A stretch of 64,000 nt of DNA from Bombus terrestris (taxonomy: Eukaryota > Arthropoda > Insecta > Hymenoptera > Apidae): contig NC_063275.1 of NCBI RefSeq assembly GCF_910591885.1, positions 22,990,501-23,054,500 of the forward strand, in the 5' to 3' direction. Numbering within the stretch: the first letter of the stretch is position 1; each line of letters opens with the position of its first letter. A program made the position numbers and the translations under genes. Of this stretch, positions 14,001-29,000 are shown in pieces. The notes below the pieces were generated by a model, which was not told the origin of the DNA, did no database searches, and saw nothing but the letters and a program-made list of their open reading frames with translations.

Positions 14001-17000
14001 CAGGAGATGAAACGAATCGAGGCCAAACAACGAAAAGCAAAGAAAACAGTGGTGACCGAAGAAGAAATATTCGAAGAGAAGCCCAGAGAAGTAATCACGG
14101 AGGAAAAACCGAAAAAGAAGAAGAAAGACAAGATAAAGGTGAAAGAAGAAGTGACCATCGAGGAAATCGTAGAAAGACAAAGAGAGAATATCGCGAGAGA
14201 GGTGGAGGAAATTATGGAGATGCTTCACGCGAAAGAATTTGGACCTGGCGAAGCTCCTCTTCGAGAATTGGCTACTATCGGCTTCTTGGTGCGCCAAGGT
14301 GTCTCCGTGAACGAGATAAACGAGAGTCTGTACAGGACGGACAATTTCCCTGCGTTGAAAACCCCCGAGGCTCAGAATGCGCTGGTTCAATTAGTGGAAC
14401 GAGAAGGTCATGGTCCATTGATCACGCAAGTTCTGACGGAAGAAACGACCACCGACGAAAGTGTAGTGGCCGCTACCGTTGGCTTCCGTGCTTTTATGAG
14501 GATGATCGAGCTGCAACACGTTACCGTAGAGGAAGTGCTCACGCACTTCGCTCCGGAGGACTTCCGGCCGCGTGCTTGGGAGGTTACAGAAGCTACGGAA
14601 GTAAGGATTGATTTTCTACTTCTTTCTAACCCTGCTATGTGCTTCGAGTTATTCTTGATCCAATCGTATTTGTTTGTTTTAAAAAACTTATTGAAATTTG
14701 GGAAAAATATTTGGATGAAAAGAATTATTAATTAATATATATTATTCTCGAATTTGATTTGTTGCATTCAATTTCGAGTTTCAATCTTGAATCGTAGTAT
14801 TTTCTCAAATTCGAGGATTGGAGCAAGGTTAGAAATATGAAGTAGAATGATCAAAAAGTCGAGTTTTCTTTCCATAGGAATTTTTTATCTTTTGCTTCAA
14901 TTTTTAGTTACTATCTATCATCTATCATAGGTTTTCTAAAAGACAATTTATATACGATTATTATGAGATTTATATAAAATTCGAACCGGAAACATACTAA
15001 GAATAATTCTTCACAGGTTGAAACGGAGGGACGAGTTACAGAACGAGTAGATATGATCCACAAAATGGAGGTCCATTTCATGGGTAAGTGGAGAATACGG
15101 TGTGAGGTTTGAAATATGAAAAAAAGAGACATAAAAATATTCATATACCACGAACAATGCAATGTTACAAAACGATGTTGCAGATCGTCTTTTTCTACTT
15201 AATACATTAAACATCTTACGTTTTGGTGTGTGCTTGCGTGGCTGCCTATACACTTTACGAGTGTACATTTTTCTTACGTTTTTAATATTTGTATATAGTT
15301 CGCGGCTTCACGACTACATATATACATAAGCTCGATTAAGCATGCGTTTTATTCAACTTTTTTTTCTTTTTGTATATAATTCAATAACAAAAACATTTCC
15401 TTCGTCACACTTTTTTGTACGTCATATATTGTACATTTCAAGTATCAAATAAAAGTGATTCTTTTGCCATGTGCCATAATATCCCTGTGTGTTTTTCTTT
15501 TTTCTTCGAGTGTTTTGCTCTTCATACTGATCCCCTTTTCCCAGAGTTCCCACGAAAGAAACGAATGGGTTTTCTGATTGCAGAGAGGAGGGACGAAAGA
15601 AAAGCCGTCCGCGCGCAGGATATTCGTGACATAAAAGGTTTGAAGCAACGAGTTCTCAGTGCATGGGATATACATTCGTACAATTCGCCATTCGACTCAC
15701 GAATGGACAGCATCATTAATATTATTTACTTCTCATTTCTTCGACGCAAAGATTTCAGTGTCCGGACAGTCGACACCACATCGACATTCCAATTCTACTT
15801 TTTTCAATTCTTTACTGTACTTTTCTTAAATCTTAAACTGTCCTCAGAAGTTCTTTGCAGAGCTAATTTTCTAAGCCTGAGTTTACACTTATTTTTATGT
15901 TTCTATTTCACTTCAAGTATGTTGAATAAGGTCAATGAAGAAGATGTAGGATTTCTAAAGATAATTTTATCTGTAGTAGAATCTTAATTTTCAACTAGTA
16001 TTATTGGGTCATAGGTGACCATAACACAATAGATTATTCATTTTTAATTTATATTATTACATACAACATTAGTTTAATTTTTAGACAACTGTTTAATTCA
16101 ATCAATTAACGAATGATTTTTTTAATACTGTATGTAATATTAATTTAATATGTAATCTTAATTGAATTAATTTAATATCTTCATGTTACATAATACGATG
16201 AATGCAAAATCTTTATCGTATAAGATAGGAAATATAATTTAAAAATGGAATTGTCCGAAATTAACTTCGTTACGAGTCATCTACGATCCATTGACGCTAG
16301 TTGAGAATTAATTAAATCAAAGGAATGTGGCAATTCTGAACGGATACCAAATTCTTCATGAAACATTCTGCTACAAGCTTAAAGATCATCTTAATTACTA
16401 AATAAAAGATTCATCTCATGTTTAAAGCTCACTTGCGCTGACTAATAGAATCGATACCATGTATCGTAGACCAAAAGATATTGAGAGAAAAGAAAGCACG
16501 TGCGTGATCAATCATACGATGCGGTCTTTACGTAATGATTATATTTTATTATTCTTTCAGATGCATGAAGCTTTACTTGATCGAATAATAGCAGTAAAAT
16601 TGTTCTGCTTATGCCGCTATGCTTTCCACGCGCCGTATCCCTTCATTATTCTATTCTTCCTATTCCCTTAAATATAATCACCTAAATTAGTATATAAATC
16701 TTTGACCCGCTTCACCAAACCACCTCCACCACCAAAAGCTTCTCGTTTTGAGCTTCGCTCTGCTAATCGCAGTTTCGATGTAAGTAAAATTTGATTTACG
16801 CTTCAATTCATGTATTTCATTTGTATTTGGTAACGGAACCATCGTCTCCACCACATTTTTCTGTTTAACGTTTCGTATATGTTCTTTTTCATGCCCTGTT
16901 ATATCATTTGAGAAACTGCGAAATAAATTATCACGAGATCATTGAAGTCGATAGATATTCGATTTCAATGAATCGAGTATTACATTTTCAATGAAAATTA

Positions 17001-20000
17001 TATAGTATACGATGCTTTGAATATTATGAAATACGTTAAAATCACCGTAAATATTCCATTTTAGTATATTGGAAATTTAGAGAAATAATAATTTTCATGT
17101 CTGTATATATTTCATAGTTTCTACATCAGTAGACTGTATTATACTATTCGTTTGTAGATAGATATTTAGTGGTAGCAGTATATATTTGCAACGTTAGTTA
17201 GAATGCAATTGGCTGTTTTTACTTGTTACTGTTACACATTCAAGTTACACACTCACATGAATCTTTCTGTATAACAACGTTGTCCCACATACAAAATGAT
17301 TAGCGATTAAACAAAAGATTTACCTTCTATTCCTTTTTCTTTTCTTTTTAATTTCTCCACTTTATTTTATTTTCGGCAGCAAGCACGATGTGTAACAGAC
17401 AAGCGTCTCTTGTAGTTCTCTTTTTTTTTCTTTTGTGTTAATGTTGGTTTGACTTCTGGCCGGCCTATACTGTCTCTTTCCACTGCCACTACACGAAATT
17501 TACACACGCATCACTTGTTATTAAACAACGCATGAGCACAGGTGCCTGCGAAGCAGCACTACCCATCGCACACTACTCTTAGATACCGCAACAAACATTC
17601 CAGAGACATCGTAATTCCAACCAATGAAACAATATTCCATTCTGTACCGTTTTAAGAAACTTTACAAAAAGACACTGTGTCGATCGAGTAGTTTCCATCG
17701 CGAACATTATCTACCTGCCCGACGGTATACTGTCTGTGACCCATTCATGATGACACACTTTGCAATACAATAATTATCTGGTAATTATATATAATGTGTT
17801 TACGCTATTAGTTGCCAGCGATTTTTTAGTATCTTTTTGATATTTTTAGAAATAATATAATAGCCTTAATACATTTTCAAAATGATGGAAACATTAATAT
17901 TTGTATATGTTATATCTATTGAGATATAAATATATAGACGTAACTTTCTTATGTTTTATGAAAACGGTTGTCGAGACGATAATTTATTGCAATATATAAT
18001 TAGCAATACGATAGAGTATAAGATCACGTAAGCAGAAAAATTGAATAATATTCTTTAATTCGTATACCTTAGTGATACTAAATAGCATCGTAGGTAGGTT
18101 TTTAAGTTCGTTTCAAAACGTCTTACTCGTTATAATGTAAATAAATTATAGTTGTCAATGTAAATATATTCATAGCTTCCTCGTTACGAAATGTCGTTAC
18201 ATAATTTACAAAATCTATTTGCATTGTATAAAGAGATAAAGAAACTTCCGCCTCTTTTATTTTTGTTATAAATTTACGAAGAATGCGTAATTAGCCTATA
18301 ATATTCTTATAATATTACAAATGTCATAATTTATTATATTATACTTGAGATTGATAAGTCATACATTTGTAGTAAGTATTTTCTACTACCTCAATGTTTC
18401 ATCTTATTTGAATCCGTTTGTTGTAAACATCAAAAGTACGTCTAAAAAATTTGAAAATATTCCATCGAAATAGACAAAATGGAGAAAACTTCTATCTTCC
18501 CTTTGTACCTCTGATATTTTAATATTCTCGTCCTGAAAGGGTCAACGCTTCGTATTCTCGCTAAGAGCACAATGAAATAAAACTATACGATACCTTTGGA
18601 AGCCGCGTAGAGTAAAATAGAATACGCTGTTCACACACTATCCGCTATATTCCAATTTTTCTTATTTTTTCCTTTTCTTTTACTTTCTCTTTCTATTATT
18701 TTCTTTTGATTTATTTTCTCTTACCTTCACAAAAATTCCGTGCATTATACGTATGTAGGTTTTGTCTCACTCCTGTATCGTATTGAAGCACGTTGTCTGA
18801 GCAAGCAGCATCCGCATATTCTATGGTTCGTCGCATGAAGTCTGCAAATCAGTAAAACAAACAAATGTAAAAAAAATTACGAGAATGAAATTTTGTCGCC
18901 TAACTCGGGAAAGTGAGAGCGTGCGAACGAACGAACTGAGCGAAAGGCTTAACGTGAGAGAAAGACCGAACATGTCCGCGTTTATGATTGACACGAATAT
19001 TCTCACATACTTTCCACAGAATACGAGGACACACGGCAGGCATACACGACACTGCACGAACGAAAAGTAACAAAACCAAAGGAACAAATCGAGGAGAAAA
19101 AGGAAGATAGGGACGAGGGGGTTCAAGTTGTAGAAATCGAGGAGATCGAAGAGACTGAAAAGAAGAAGAAGAAGAAAAAGGATGTGGAAGAAATTGAGGA
19201 AGAAGTCGAAACGATCGTTATTGAAACAGACTCGAAGGGCAGGGTGGCTCAAAAACAAAAGAAACGCGATGATTTAGAGAAACAGGTTGTAGAGGAAGAA
19301 GAAGAAGAAATAGTAGAAAAAATGAGAAAAGAATTGAAACCCAAACGACCTAAAATTGGAAAAGACGAGGTTGAGCTGGAAGAAATCGAGGAATTTGAAG
19401 TGACAAAAGATAAATCAATGCCTTCGATCATGTTAAACGTTTCTAGCCAAAGACATCAAATAGTACCTTTAGATCGTACCATTGAACAAGCACCTGGAAA
19501 ACCAGAATTAGAGAAAGCTAAATTAACTATGGACACCATTACCCCATTAACCGAGCAACTAGTCCCCGTTCAGGAAAAAGAAATTGACGATATAACTCAA
19601 ATTAGACCTATTGAACGTAAAGCTTCTTTATCTATTTCACCGGTAGAACCTTATTCTACAACAGAAACAACAATTCAAGCTTCCACTGGCGAATTTTCTG
19701 ATACATTCAAACCTACATCCTACGAAGCAACACCAGCTTTCGTTCCATCCGAAGGTTTAATTGTCAGTGAGACCTTGACCAACGATGCTAATCTATCCAC
19801 ATTAACTATAGACAAACAAGAAGTCAGTAGAACTGCAGACGTTAGTATGACTCTTCAAGAAGCTACTACTGTATATGAAACCATGGTAAGTCAAAAGGAA
19901 GCTCCAACAGAAGACTTTGTGTCGCCATTGACAGTCAAAGCAGAAGACACTATTCTGCCTCAAGTAGGCTTATCAGTCTATGAAGTTCAGGAAGGATTGT

Positions 20001-23000
20001 CAGAAGACAAATTAGAGCCATTAAAGACTGTACCAACTAAACCCAGAATAAACGTGACAGCAGTTGAACCATTGGTTATCGAAGAAGTTCGAGCAGAAGA
20101 TAAACCAGGAAAGTATTACCCAGAACTAGTGGTTCCTACAGAAGTCGCCACAGAAACTGTCATTCCGCAACGTCAACGAGTCACAGAAGAAATGCACGCT
20201 CCTGAAAAGGAAGGTGAATATGTTCCAGGTAGATTACCACCTAGTCAGAAAGCACAAATTGGAATATCTTATGGAAACGAAACAGCAATTATTCAACAGA
20301 ATATTGTTCAGGAAAGTGAGGGAGTGTTTATTTCTGAAAGGAAAACTGATACATTCGAGGCTACTCCAAATGTAACTCTGTTAGAAGGAGTTTCTGTATC
20401 TACGGTTCAAACGCAAGACACAGAGACTCATTTGACAATTGAAGAGATGAAGAAGGCTGTTGCTGATTTAAATGTAGTCGAGATTACATCAGCTGTGACA
20501 GTGGAGACTGTCCCGTCTGAGAAAGAGAAAGAGTATCAACCAGGAGACAAACCAAGTACCAAGACAGCAGAGACATCAATATCTCCATTAGAAATTGGAT
20601 CTATCACGAGTACACTTATTCAGGAGTCTGAGGGTATTTATCATCCAGATCAGAAGCCTACGAAAGTATTAGCGGAGACTTCTATCAGACCTGAAGAACA
20701 TGTGATGGTATCAGAAATCCAAACAGCAGATTACCCATCAGATTTCAAGGAAGAGTTGAAATACGTGCAAGAAAGTGGAACCGTGGCTGTGCAATTGACA
20801 GAGGCTAAGATGGTCCAAGAAACCATGACTCACGATCGTGAAGCAAAAATGGATGAAATAGTCAAACCCGAAGAACGTATAGTAGAAACTAGTTACGACG
20901 CTATTAGAAGCGTTGAAGTGTTCCAGACTACGTCTATAGAAAAGGAAGCTGACCTTAAAATCTTTGAAATGCCAGAATCACATCGTGGCAAGACAGTACC
21001 TACTCATCCTGTAGTTTCGTTAGAGGTTGAGATGATTCAACCAGAAGATAATCTAGGTGTTATCAAGAAAGAAGTTCCATCTTCTGGCATGGCTAAAATA
21101 GAACCCATTGGATTACAAGAGACTGTAGTGCGAGAGACAATTGCAGCAGAAGACGTAGCACCTGTTGAAAAAGACAAAGTACCCGAATCAAAGACGGCTG
21201 AAGTTACAATGAATGAAATAGAAGGCGTTCATACTACTATGGTAATCGCTAGCGAGAGAGAAGCTGAATATACACAAGTATCTGAAATTAAGGGAGCTTA
21301 TGCTAGCACAGAATTTACTACACAAGTCGCGCCAGTCTTCGAAGAAGTCAGAACTCATTCACCAACTGAAGAATACGTGCCTGAAGAGAAGCCAGCTTCT
21401 GGTATAGCTCAACCATCTCATGTTCCACTAGAGAGCGTAACTGTAGCCGTGCAACAGTTAGCAGAGAAAGAAGATTTGTATAAAACTGACGTACAGCCAG
21501 ACCAGAAGACTGCAATTGTGGAATTGACTGAACCGAGACCTGGCCCAACTGTCTTGGAGGTTATTCCCCACGATCGTGAGAATGTTTACAGTCCTGACGT
21601 GAAGCCACAGGATTATACTGCTCAGACATTGGTGTCCGGTCACACAGTTGCATTAAAATCAGAAACTTTAGTAGAGCAGAGCACCGCTGATATGAGTATC
21701 GACACACCTAAATCTAGAAAGGCTATTCCACAAAGAGATGCTTTGGAAGAATTGGTTATCACAGAGACAACTATTGCTGAAACAGAGAAAACGAGAGAAG
21801 CAGATGTTTTGCCAACCACTCAGAGTGCTGAGGTTGAAATTCAGATGAAGACTGAGAAATTAACAGTCACTGAGATAACCAGTGTCCAGGAAGAAGAAAA
21901 GTTGGAAGTGGAAGAGATACCAAAAGAAAGAAAGGTTACTTTAGGAATCACTGGAGGACACGAGGTTGCTGAGTTACAAGAAACAATTCTTGCGAGCAAT
22001 GTAGATATTCTGAAAGAAGACAAGACAAAGGAAGAACATGCTAGTCAACAACAAAGTGGATTGGAAGTCGTTGAACAGATAGAGATATCTATTTCTGAGA
22101 AAGAGTCACCTCTCCAAGAAGATATAAAACCTGATACTAAGAACATTGAAGTCACTTTTGAAGAAGGTCAAGGTATCGTGGTAGGTATAACGTATCCAGA
22201 AGACAAAGAGGGAATATTCACTCGAGAAGAAAAACCTAAAGGTGTAGAAGCTACCGTAGACATCGACACACAAGGAGTAGCATCCAAATTGGAAGTCCTT
22301 AGTGACACAAGCTTAAGTGATCTACCACATGAAGCGGTTCAAGAAATGAAACCAAAAACCACGATATTACCAATCGAAGCTGCAATTGCCGAAGAAGTAC
22401 AGACCAGAGAGACAGAAACACCATTCAGTGAGATTAAACCCTCTGATAAGAAAGCAAATCTTGAATTCGTCACAGGAGAAGGTTTAATTGTTTCAACAGT
22501 TACTACCGAAGATAAAGAGAGTCTGCTTCCAGAAGGTGAGAAACCAGAGACCAAGACAGCTAGCTTCGATATCCCCGCACATATTGTCGCTCAGACTAGT
22601 GAGACCACTACGACAGATAATGTAAGCGAATTTAAACGCAAAGAGGCTCCTACGGCAACAGCTACAACAGATCATATTACTTTCCACAGTTTAATTGCCT
22701 CTGAGACGGCTGCTGGTGATCTAGAAAAGCCCATGGAAGACTTTGTACAACCAGATAAAAAAGTAGTAGATATTTCATTCCAGGAAGAAGAAGGAATCAC
22801 AGTAATTGAGACCATTGCTTCAGATATGGAGAAGGAATACTTCGAGAAGCTAGAGATCCATGGTGAACAAGCTGTACCTAGCTTCGATGCTCATAAAGTG
22901 GCTCAGCTGACAGAGATCAATCCAGCTGCTGTTTCTGGAGACTTAACTGTGCCTGCACCAACCACAGTCGCAGCTAAAGAAGAACGATTGCCATTTGAAA

Positions 23001-26000
23001 GTATCGTTCAAACTGAGACGGTTGTGTCTGAGACTGAAAAAGAATTCATGGACAAACCTGTAATCACCAACAAAGCAGAAATATCTATCAATGAAATCAT
23101 TAGTGCCACTACCACTACTGAAATTCCAGCTGATAAAGAAGATATTCTCAAAATACCTGAAAAACCGACTGAAAAACAGGCTAGTATTCAGTTTGCTGGT
23201 CACGTGATCGCTGAGAAGACAGAGGTGACTGTAGATTCTAGTGCTGGAAAATTGGAAGAGGTGAAACCAGTTTCAGCCGCAGCAATGCCATCTAGTATTC
23301 CTCTGGAAGCTTTAATTAGCTCAGAAACACAACCAACTGAAGCTGAAGGATTGTTTAATAAGGATAAAGCGCCATTACAAGCTCTGGCTGACGTATCTCT
23401 AGTGGAAGAACGGAGTATACAGGTGTCAACCGTGGTTTTGGACGATAAAGAGGAAGAATATAAGTCTAAAGAGCTTCCAGAGATGAAGACAGCTGGGAAG
23501 AGTTTGGTTTCTGGTCACGTAGTCGCAGAAACAACTGTGCAAGTTGTAGATTTTAGCACAGGCGAATTTGTTGAGAAGAAGCCATCAGGTGCCACTGCAA
23601 TACCAGAACATGTTCCATTTACTTCATTAATTGAGTCTCAGACTATTGTTCAAGAAAGTGAGGACAAATTTATACCAGGACAATTACCAGAAGATAAGAG
23701 AGCTGTTGTAGATCTTGAAGAAGGTAGAAAGATCGTGACTGTATCTCAAGTAACTCCTGCAGACAAAGAATCTTTATATATTTCTGAAGAACAACCATCT
23801 AAACATGCAGCTTCTGTTGGATTAGACACCACTCATGCAATTGCTGAAACTACTACTATCTCTGTTGAAGATTCAGTAGCAGAAGTGAAGGTAGAGAAAC
23901 CAGATACTAAAAAAGCACTTCCCAGTCAAGAAGTATATCAAAGTGTACAAGTAACTCAAGATATCGTTCAAGATCAAGAAAATATTTTCGAAGGAAAATT
24001 CAAGCCAGAAGTTCAGAAGGTAGAAGTCTCTATCGAAGAAGGTAAACGCGTGACTACTGTGACTGAAGTCAGCGCAGCTGATAAGGAAGAGATATTAAAA
24101 ACTGTTCATGAAGAGAAAACACGATCGGCAGTGCCAGGTATCGTATCCGGACATGAAGTGGCAGAAGGATCAGAGGTTATTCCACAGATAAGTACTGGAG
24201 ATGTGGACATTGTCAAACCTATCACAGCAACAGCACAAGTAGGCCAGAAACCATTCGAAACAATCGAAATGACGGAACAAATCCTAGCAGAAAAAGAAAT
24301 AAATAAAGTTGAGGAAATATCGATGCAGAAGACTAGTGCACGTGTAACAATAGATGAGAACAGGTTTATTGCTATAACAGAAGCAACTACAGCTCAAGAT
24401 GGTGAAGTAGAACTGTCAGCCATGAAGAAACCTCGCGAGGAAGTAGCAAAACCAGCGATGGAAGGCAAAGAAGTCGCTGAACAGATGGAAGTAAATCTCA
24501 GAGAGGGACTTGGAAATCTTCCTGAAGCATCAAAACCGACGACTTTTGAAGCTCATTCTATTCAAACTATGTTGGAGAGCGTTGATATTAGTGAAACGGT
24601 TCCGCAAGAACATAGTGCGATATTCGAGGAGAAGATGAAGTTGGATGAACATAATGCGAAAGTGAGCTTCGTGGAAGGAAAGAGTGTCACAGTTTCTCAT
24701 GTAATCACTCAGGATAAGGAAGACACTATGACCATACAGAAACGTGAAGAGAGCACTGCAGAGGTTACTTTGACGAAGGTTGGAATGGACGTGGCGCAGA
24801 AGGCTCAGGTATTTGTCGAACAGAGCACTGGTGCTGTTCAGCCCTTAGAGAAACGCGAGGTCAAAGCTCATCCTAAACAAGATGCTTTAGAACCTATAAT
24901 TATTGAAGATATTCCAAGCGCAGAGAGTGAAGGAGTATTTGATAAATATCCAAAAACAATCTCGTCGATTGCAGTGCCCATGTTTGAGGAAGGTCACGGA
25001 ATAACTGTGACGGAAGTGACATCAGCTGAGGTTGAATCTCTATTGAAGGAGAAGAAATTGGAAGCTGCTCAGACAGCTAGTAGTACAATCATCACAGAAC
25101 GTAATATTATCGAGACCACTACCGTTGAGTCTCAAGTTAATATGCCAGATAAAGTAAAGGATATTACCATGCAACCTCAAGTAGCTGTTCCTGGACAAGA
25201 CACGTTTGAAAGTATCATTGTGAGTCAGAATATAGTTGAAGAAAGCGAACGCTCGTTCAAAGGTGTGTTCAAACCTCAAACTCAAAAAGCAGATATAGAT
25301 ATACAGAAAATGACGCCTCTTCAAATTTCGGAGACTATTACAGAAGACAAAGAGAGTGTCTTTGATGTAGCACCCAAAAGAGAAGGAGTTATAGCCACTC
25401 AAGATATCAGTCTTCATGAAACTGTAATTGGATCGTTAGTGGAGAGTATTCAGAGTACTCAAGAGATCCACGAAGAGAAACGAGTATCTTCTCAAGCCAC
25501 GATGACGCAAACTGTCATAGAGACAGCTGTTAAGATGGAGACGACCACTGGTGAACGCGAGGAGACGTTTGAAGGGAAATTCAAACCTGAAGAACAAAAA
25601 GGAAAACCTCAGATGGAAGGACTTACCACTGTTACAGTTACTGAAGTAGTTTCTAATGAAATTGAAGATATTTTGCCAGCAACTGTTGCACCTAAAGGGC
25701 AGCAAGCTCAGCCTAGTTTAACTGGCAGAGAAGTTCCTGAAGTAACGCAGATAGTCACTGGAGCAACCACTGAAGAATTCGAAAAAGTAACTCAATTGAA
25801 GGAACAACAAGGTAAAATGGAAGTAGAAGAATTGTCTTCAGTAACGATTTCTGAAGTAATTTCCAACGAAACTGAGGATATATTCACTACCAAGTTTATG
25901 CCTAAAGATCAGAAGGCGGAGTTCAACATACTAGGTCGAGAAGCTGCAGAAACATCTCAAGTGACCACCATAACCGAAGCTGAAGATCTTGCAGTGAAAC

Positions 26001-29000
26001 GTCCTGAAGAACAGAAAGGAAAACCAAAATTGGACGAACTGACTCCACTTACAATTTCTCATGTTGTATCTGAAGAAGCTGAGGAAGCACTACCAACAGC
26101 GGAAGTTCCAAAAGAGAAGACAGCTCAGCCTAGTCTAATAGGAAGAGACGTAGCAGAAACTATGCAGGTGTTGACTGTTGCCAGTGCAGAAGAACTTGTA
26201 GCACCCAAAGCACCAGAAGAACAAAAAGGAAAACCGCAAGTTGAAGAATTAGCTCCTTTGACAGTTTCACAAGTGGTTTCTCAAGAAGCAGAGGAAGCTT
26301 TGCCTGCGCCGGAAATTCCAGTTGAAAGGGAGGCACAGCCAAGCATGATAGGCAGAGACGTGGCACAGACGATGGAAGTTTTGACTATGGCGAATGTTGA
26401 TACATTGGCTGAAGACAAAAAGCCTGGAGAACAGAAAGGAGTTCCTGGTTTGGAAGAATTTGTGTCTCTGTCAATATTACAGACAGTTTCTACTGAGATG
26501 GAGAACTTGTTACCTAGTCCTGAAGTGCCTACAGAAAAAATGGCACAGCCAAGTTTACTAGGTCGCGATGTAGCAGAAACCACACAAATTTTGACTATGA
26601 TGGCAGCGGAAGAACTAATAGCTGAGCATGCACCGGAACAACAGAAAGGAAAACCAAATGTAGAAGAACTGACTTCTGTTACAGTTTCTCAGACTGTCTC
26701 GCACGAGACTGAAGAGACGTTAGAGAAACAAGTAGCACCTAGCACAGCGACTGCTAAGGCTGCTATTACAGGGAGAGAAGTCGCCGAGACTAGTCAAATT
26801 CTTACTGTGACGAATGTAGAAGGATTAGAAAAGCACATATTACCTGAAGGACAAAAAGTAAAACCACGATTGGATGAACTTACGTCTATAACAGTTTCTC
26901 AAGTAATGTCTAGTGAATTGGAGGATACTCTGCCATCTCCCGAAAAACCGAGTGAGAAGATTGCTCAGCCACAGATGACTGGCAGAGAGGTAGCTGAGAA
27001 AACAGAAGTCTTAACTGTGACGAATGTCGAAGAGTTGCAGAAGTTGGATAAGCCTGAGAGTCAGAAGGGTAGACCAGATGTAGAAGAGCTCAGCTTCCTC
27101 ACTGTTTCAGAAGTGGTATCGACAGAAGCTGAGAAGGAATTACCAGCTCCAGAAGCTCCTAAAGAACGCAAGGCACATCCACAGTTAGATAGTATTGAAG
27201 TCGCAGAGACCTCAGAAATATTAACTATGACCAGTGCTCAAGAACTTCATAAACCAAAAGTACCGGAAGAACAAAAAGGAAAACCTCAATTAGAAGAGTT
27301 GCTTTCCCTATCAGTATCAGAAGTCGCGTTTGGTGAAGCAGAGCAGGGTCTTCCAACTCCTGACGAACCTACCGCTCAAATAGCCAAACCTAGTCTACTA
27401 GGTATCCAGGTTGCTCAGAAATCCCAAGTAATTACATCAGTTATAGCTGAAGAGTTACAAGAAACTACCAAACCAGATACCAAACAAATAGTTCCTGAAC
27501 AAATTCCATTCGAAAGTATAGAACAAATACAGCCAATAACCCAAGAAAGCGAAGACACGTTTATCGTAGAAAAAACAGCTAAGTCAGCTACAGCAGAGAT
27601 GTCGTTCCGTGTGTCTGAGAGTGTCGAAATAACTCAAGTGACGGCCACGGAACAAGAGTCAAAGGAAGTCATAAAAGGCGTTGCTAAAGAAGTTTCAGCT
27701 CAACCTGATGTGATTAAACACGAAGTAGCTGTGAAAACTGAAATTCAGCCAGCTGACGCAGCTGGTGAATTTAAAGTAACTAGACCAGAGAAAAAGACAG
27801 CCAAAGGTGTAGAGGAGATTCAACAAGGTGTGATCGTAACAGAGCCATTGAGCTCTGGTGAGATTGAGTCAGAAATGCCCGAGTCTGTATTACCTTTCGC
27901 GCAGTTAACGAGCGTTACTATCGAGGCAGAACACCTGGAACACGTTATGGGTGAGTATTATTGTTATCAAGGTATTCGATTGGCATCGACGGGACGGACG
28001 AGCATGTGGACGATTAGGATTGGACCAGAAGACGCATTGACAATAGTGATTATATTGATTTGGTTGTTGAGAGATCATAGGGGAAGCTCGATCGAAGTGG
28101 AAGAACGATCAACGCGCAAAACGTTTAAATGCGTCTTCCAAGCAGGTTTGATAGGGTCGTCAGGTATAGGATAATGGTTGTAGGAAATCGTGTAAGGTAG
28201 GTATGTAGACAACACACAGAATCAAACACGATATGGAAAGGTTCATATAAACAACACAGATTACTATCACACAGAACACACAACAGTTCATTCATCAGAC
28301 AAAATACAAGAATTTCATCCGAAACAGGTTTATACGTCGCGTTTAGTGTTTTGTGTTACGAAATCGATGATTCGAGACACAAACAATATAAATTAACCAA
28401 CCTAAATCTCGAATACATTTTCGGTGAAGTATCGCGGTTATATGTGAGAAGTCAAACCAAAAAAAAAGTAAAAGAAAAGCAAAATAGTGCGCGAACGATT
28501 ACTGTCACGACACGATAATCATATCACACTTGTTCTTGTATACATTTCAGAAACTACAGAAGTACCAGCGCAACAACATCACATCACAATCACACAACAC
28601 ACAAAACACGATACGCCACAGCAATTGATCGAATCAGACACAGAAGTAATTGAAGAATATACAACGAAATTCAGGCGCGGAAGTAAAGAGGATGAAACAG
28701 CGGCGGTTAAGACTAAGAAAACAATTATTCGTAAGAAAAAGCCTAAAACAGAAGCTGAAGAAGATAATGTCGTTGTCATTGAGGAGGAACTTGAAGATAT
28801 TAAACCACAGATACCATCGATACCGAAGAAACAATTTATGCCTATAGAAGAGATTACAACAACTATGGATGTTGAAGAGATTATACCTACAAGAATCGAC
28901 GAGGTTGAAGAAACTCAGAAGGAAGAGGAGAAAATAGAAGTTGAAGTAATTCAAGTTCAAGATACTGATAAAACTAAGAAAGTAACGAAGAAGATTATAC

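Noticed and set aside
16768..16787. A 7-nt exon between 'aatcgcag' and 'gtaagta'
   Set aside because: It is not a multiple of three and would give the wrong phase for the next exon.
17380..17430. An acceptor-like 'ttttcggcag' with about 12 open codons
   Set aside because: No plausible donor follows and the frame runs into intron-like sequence.
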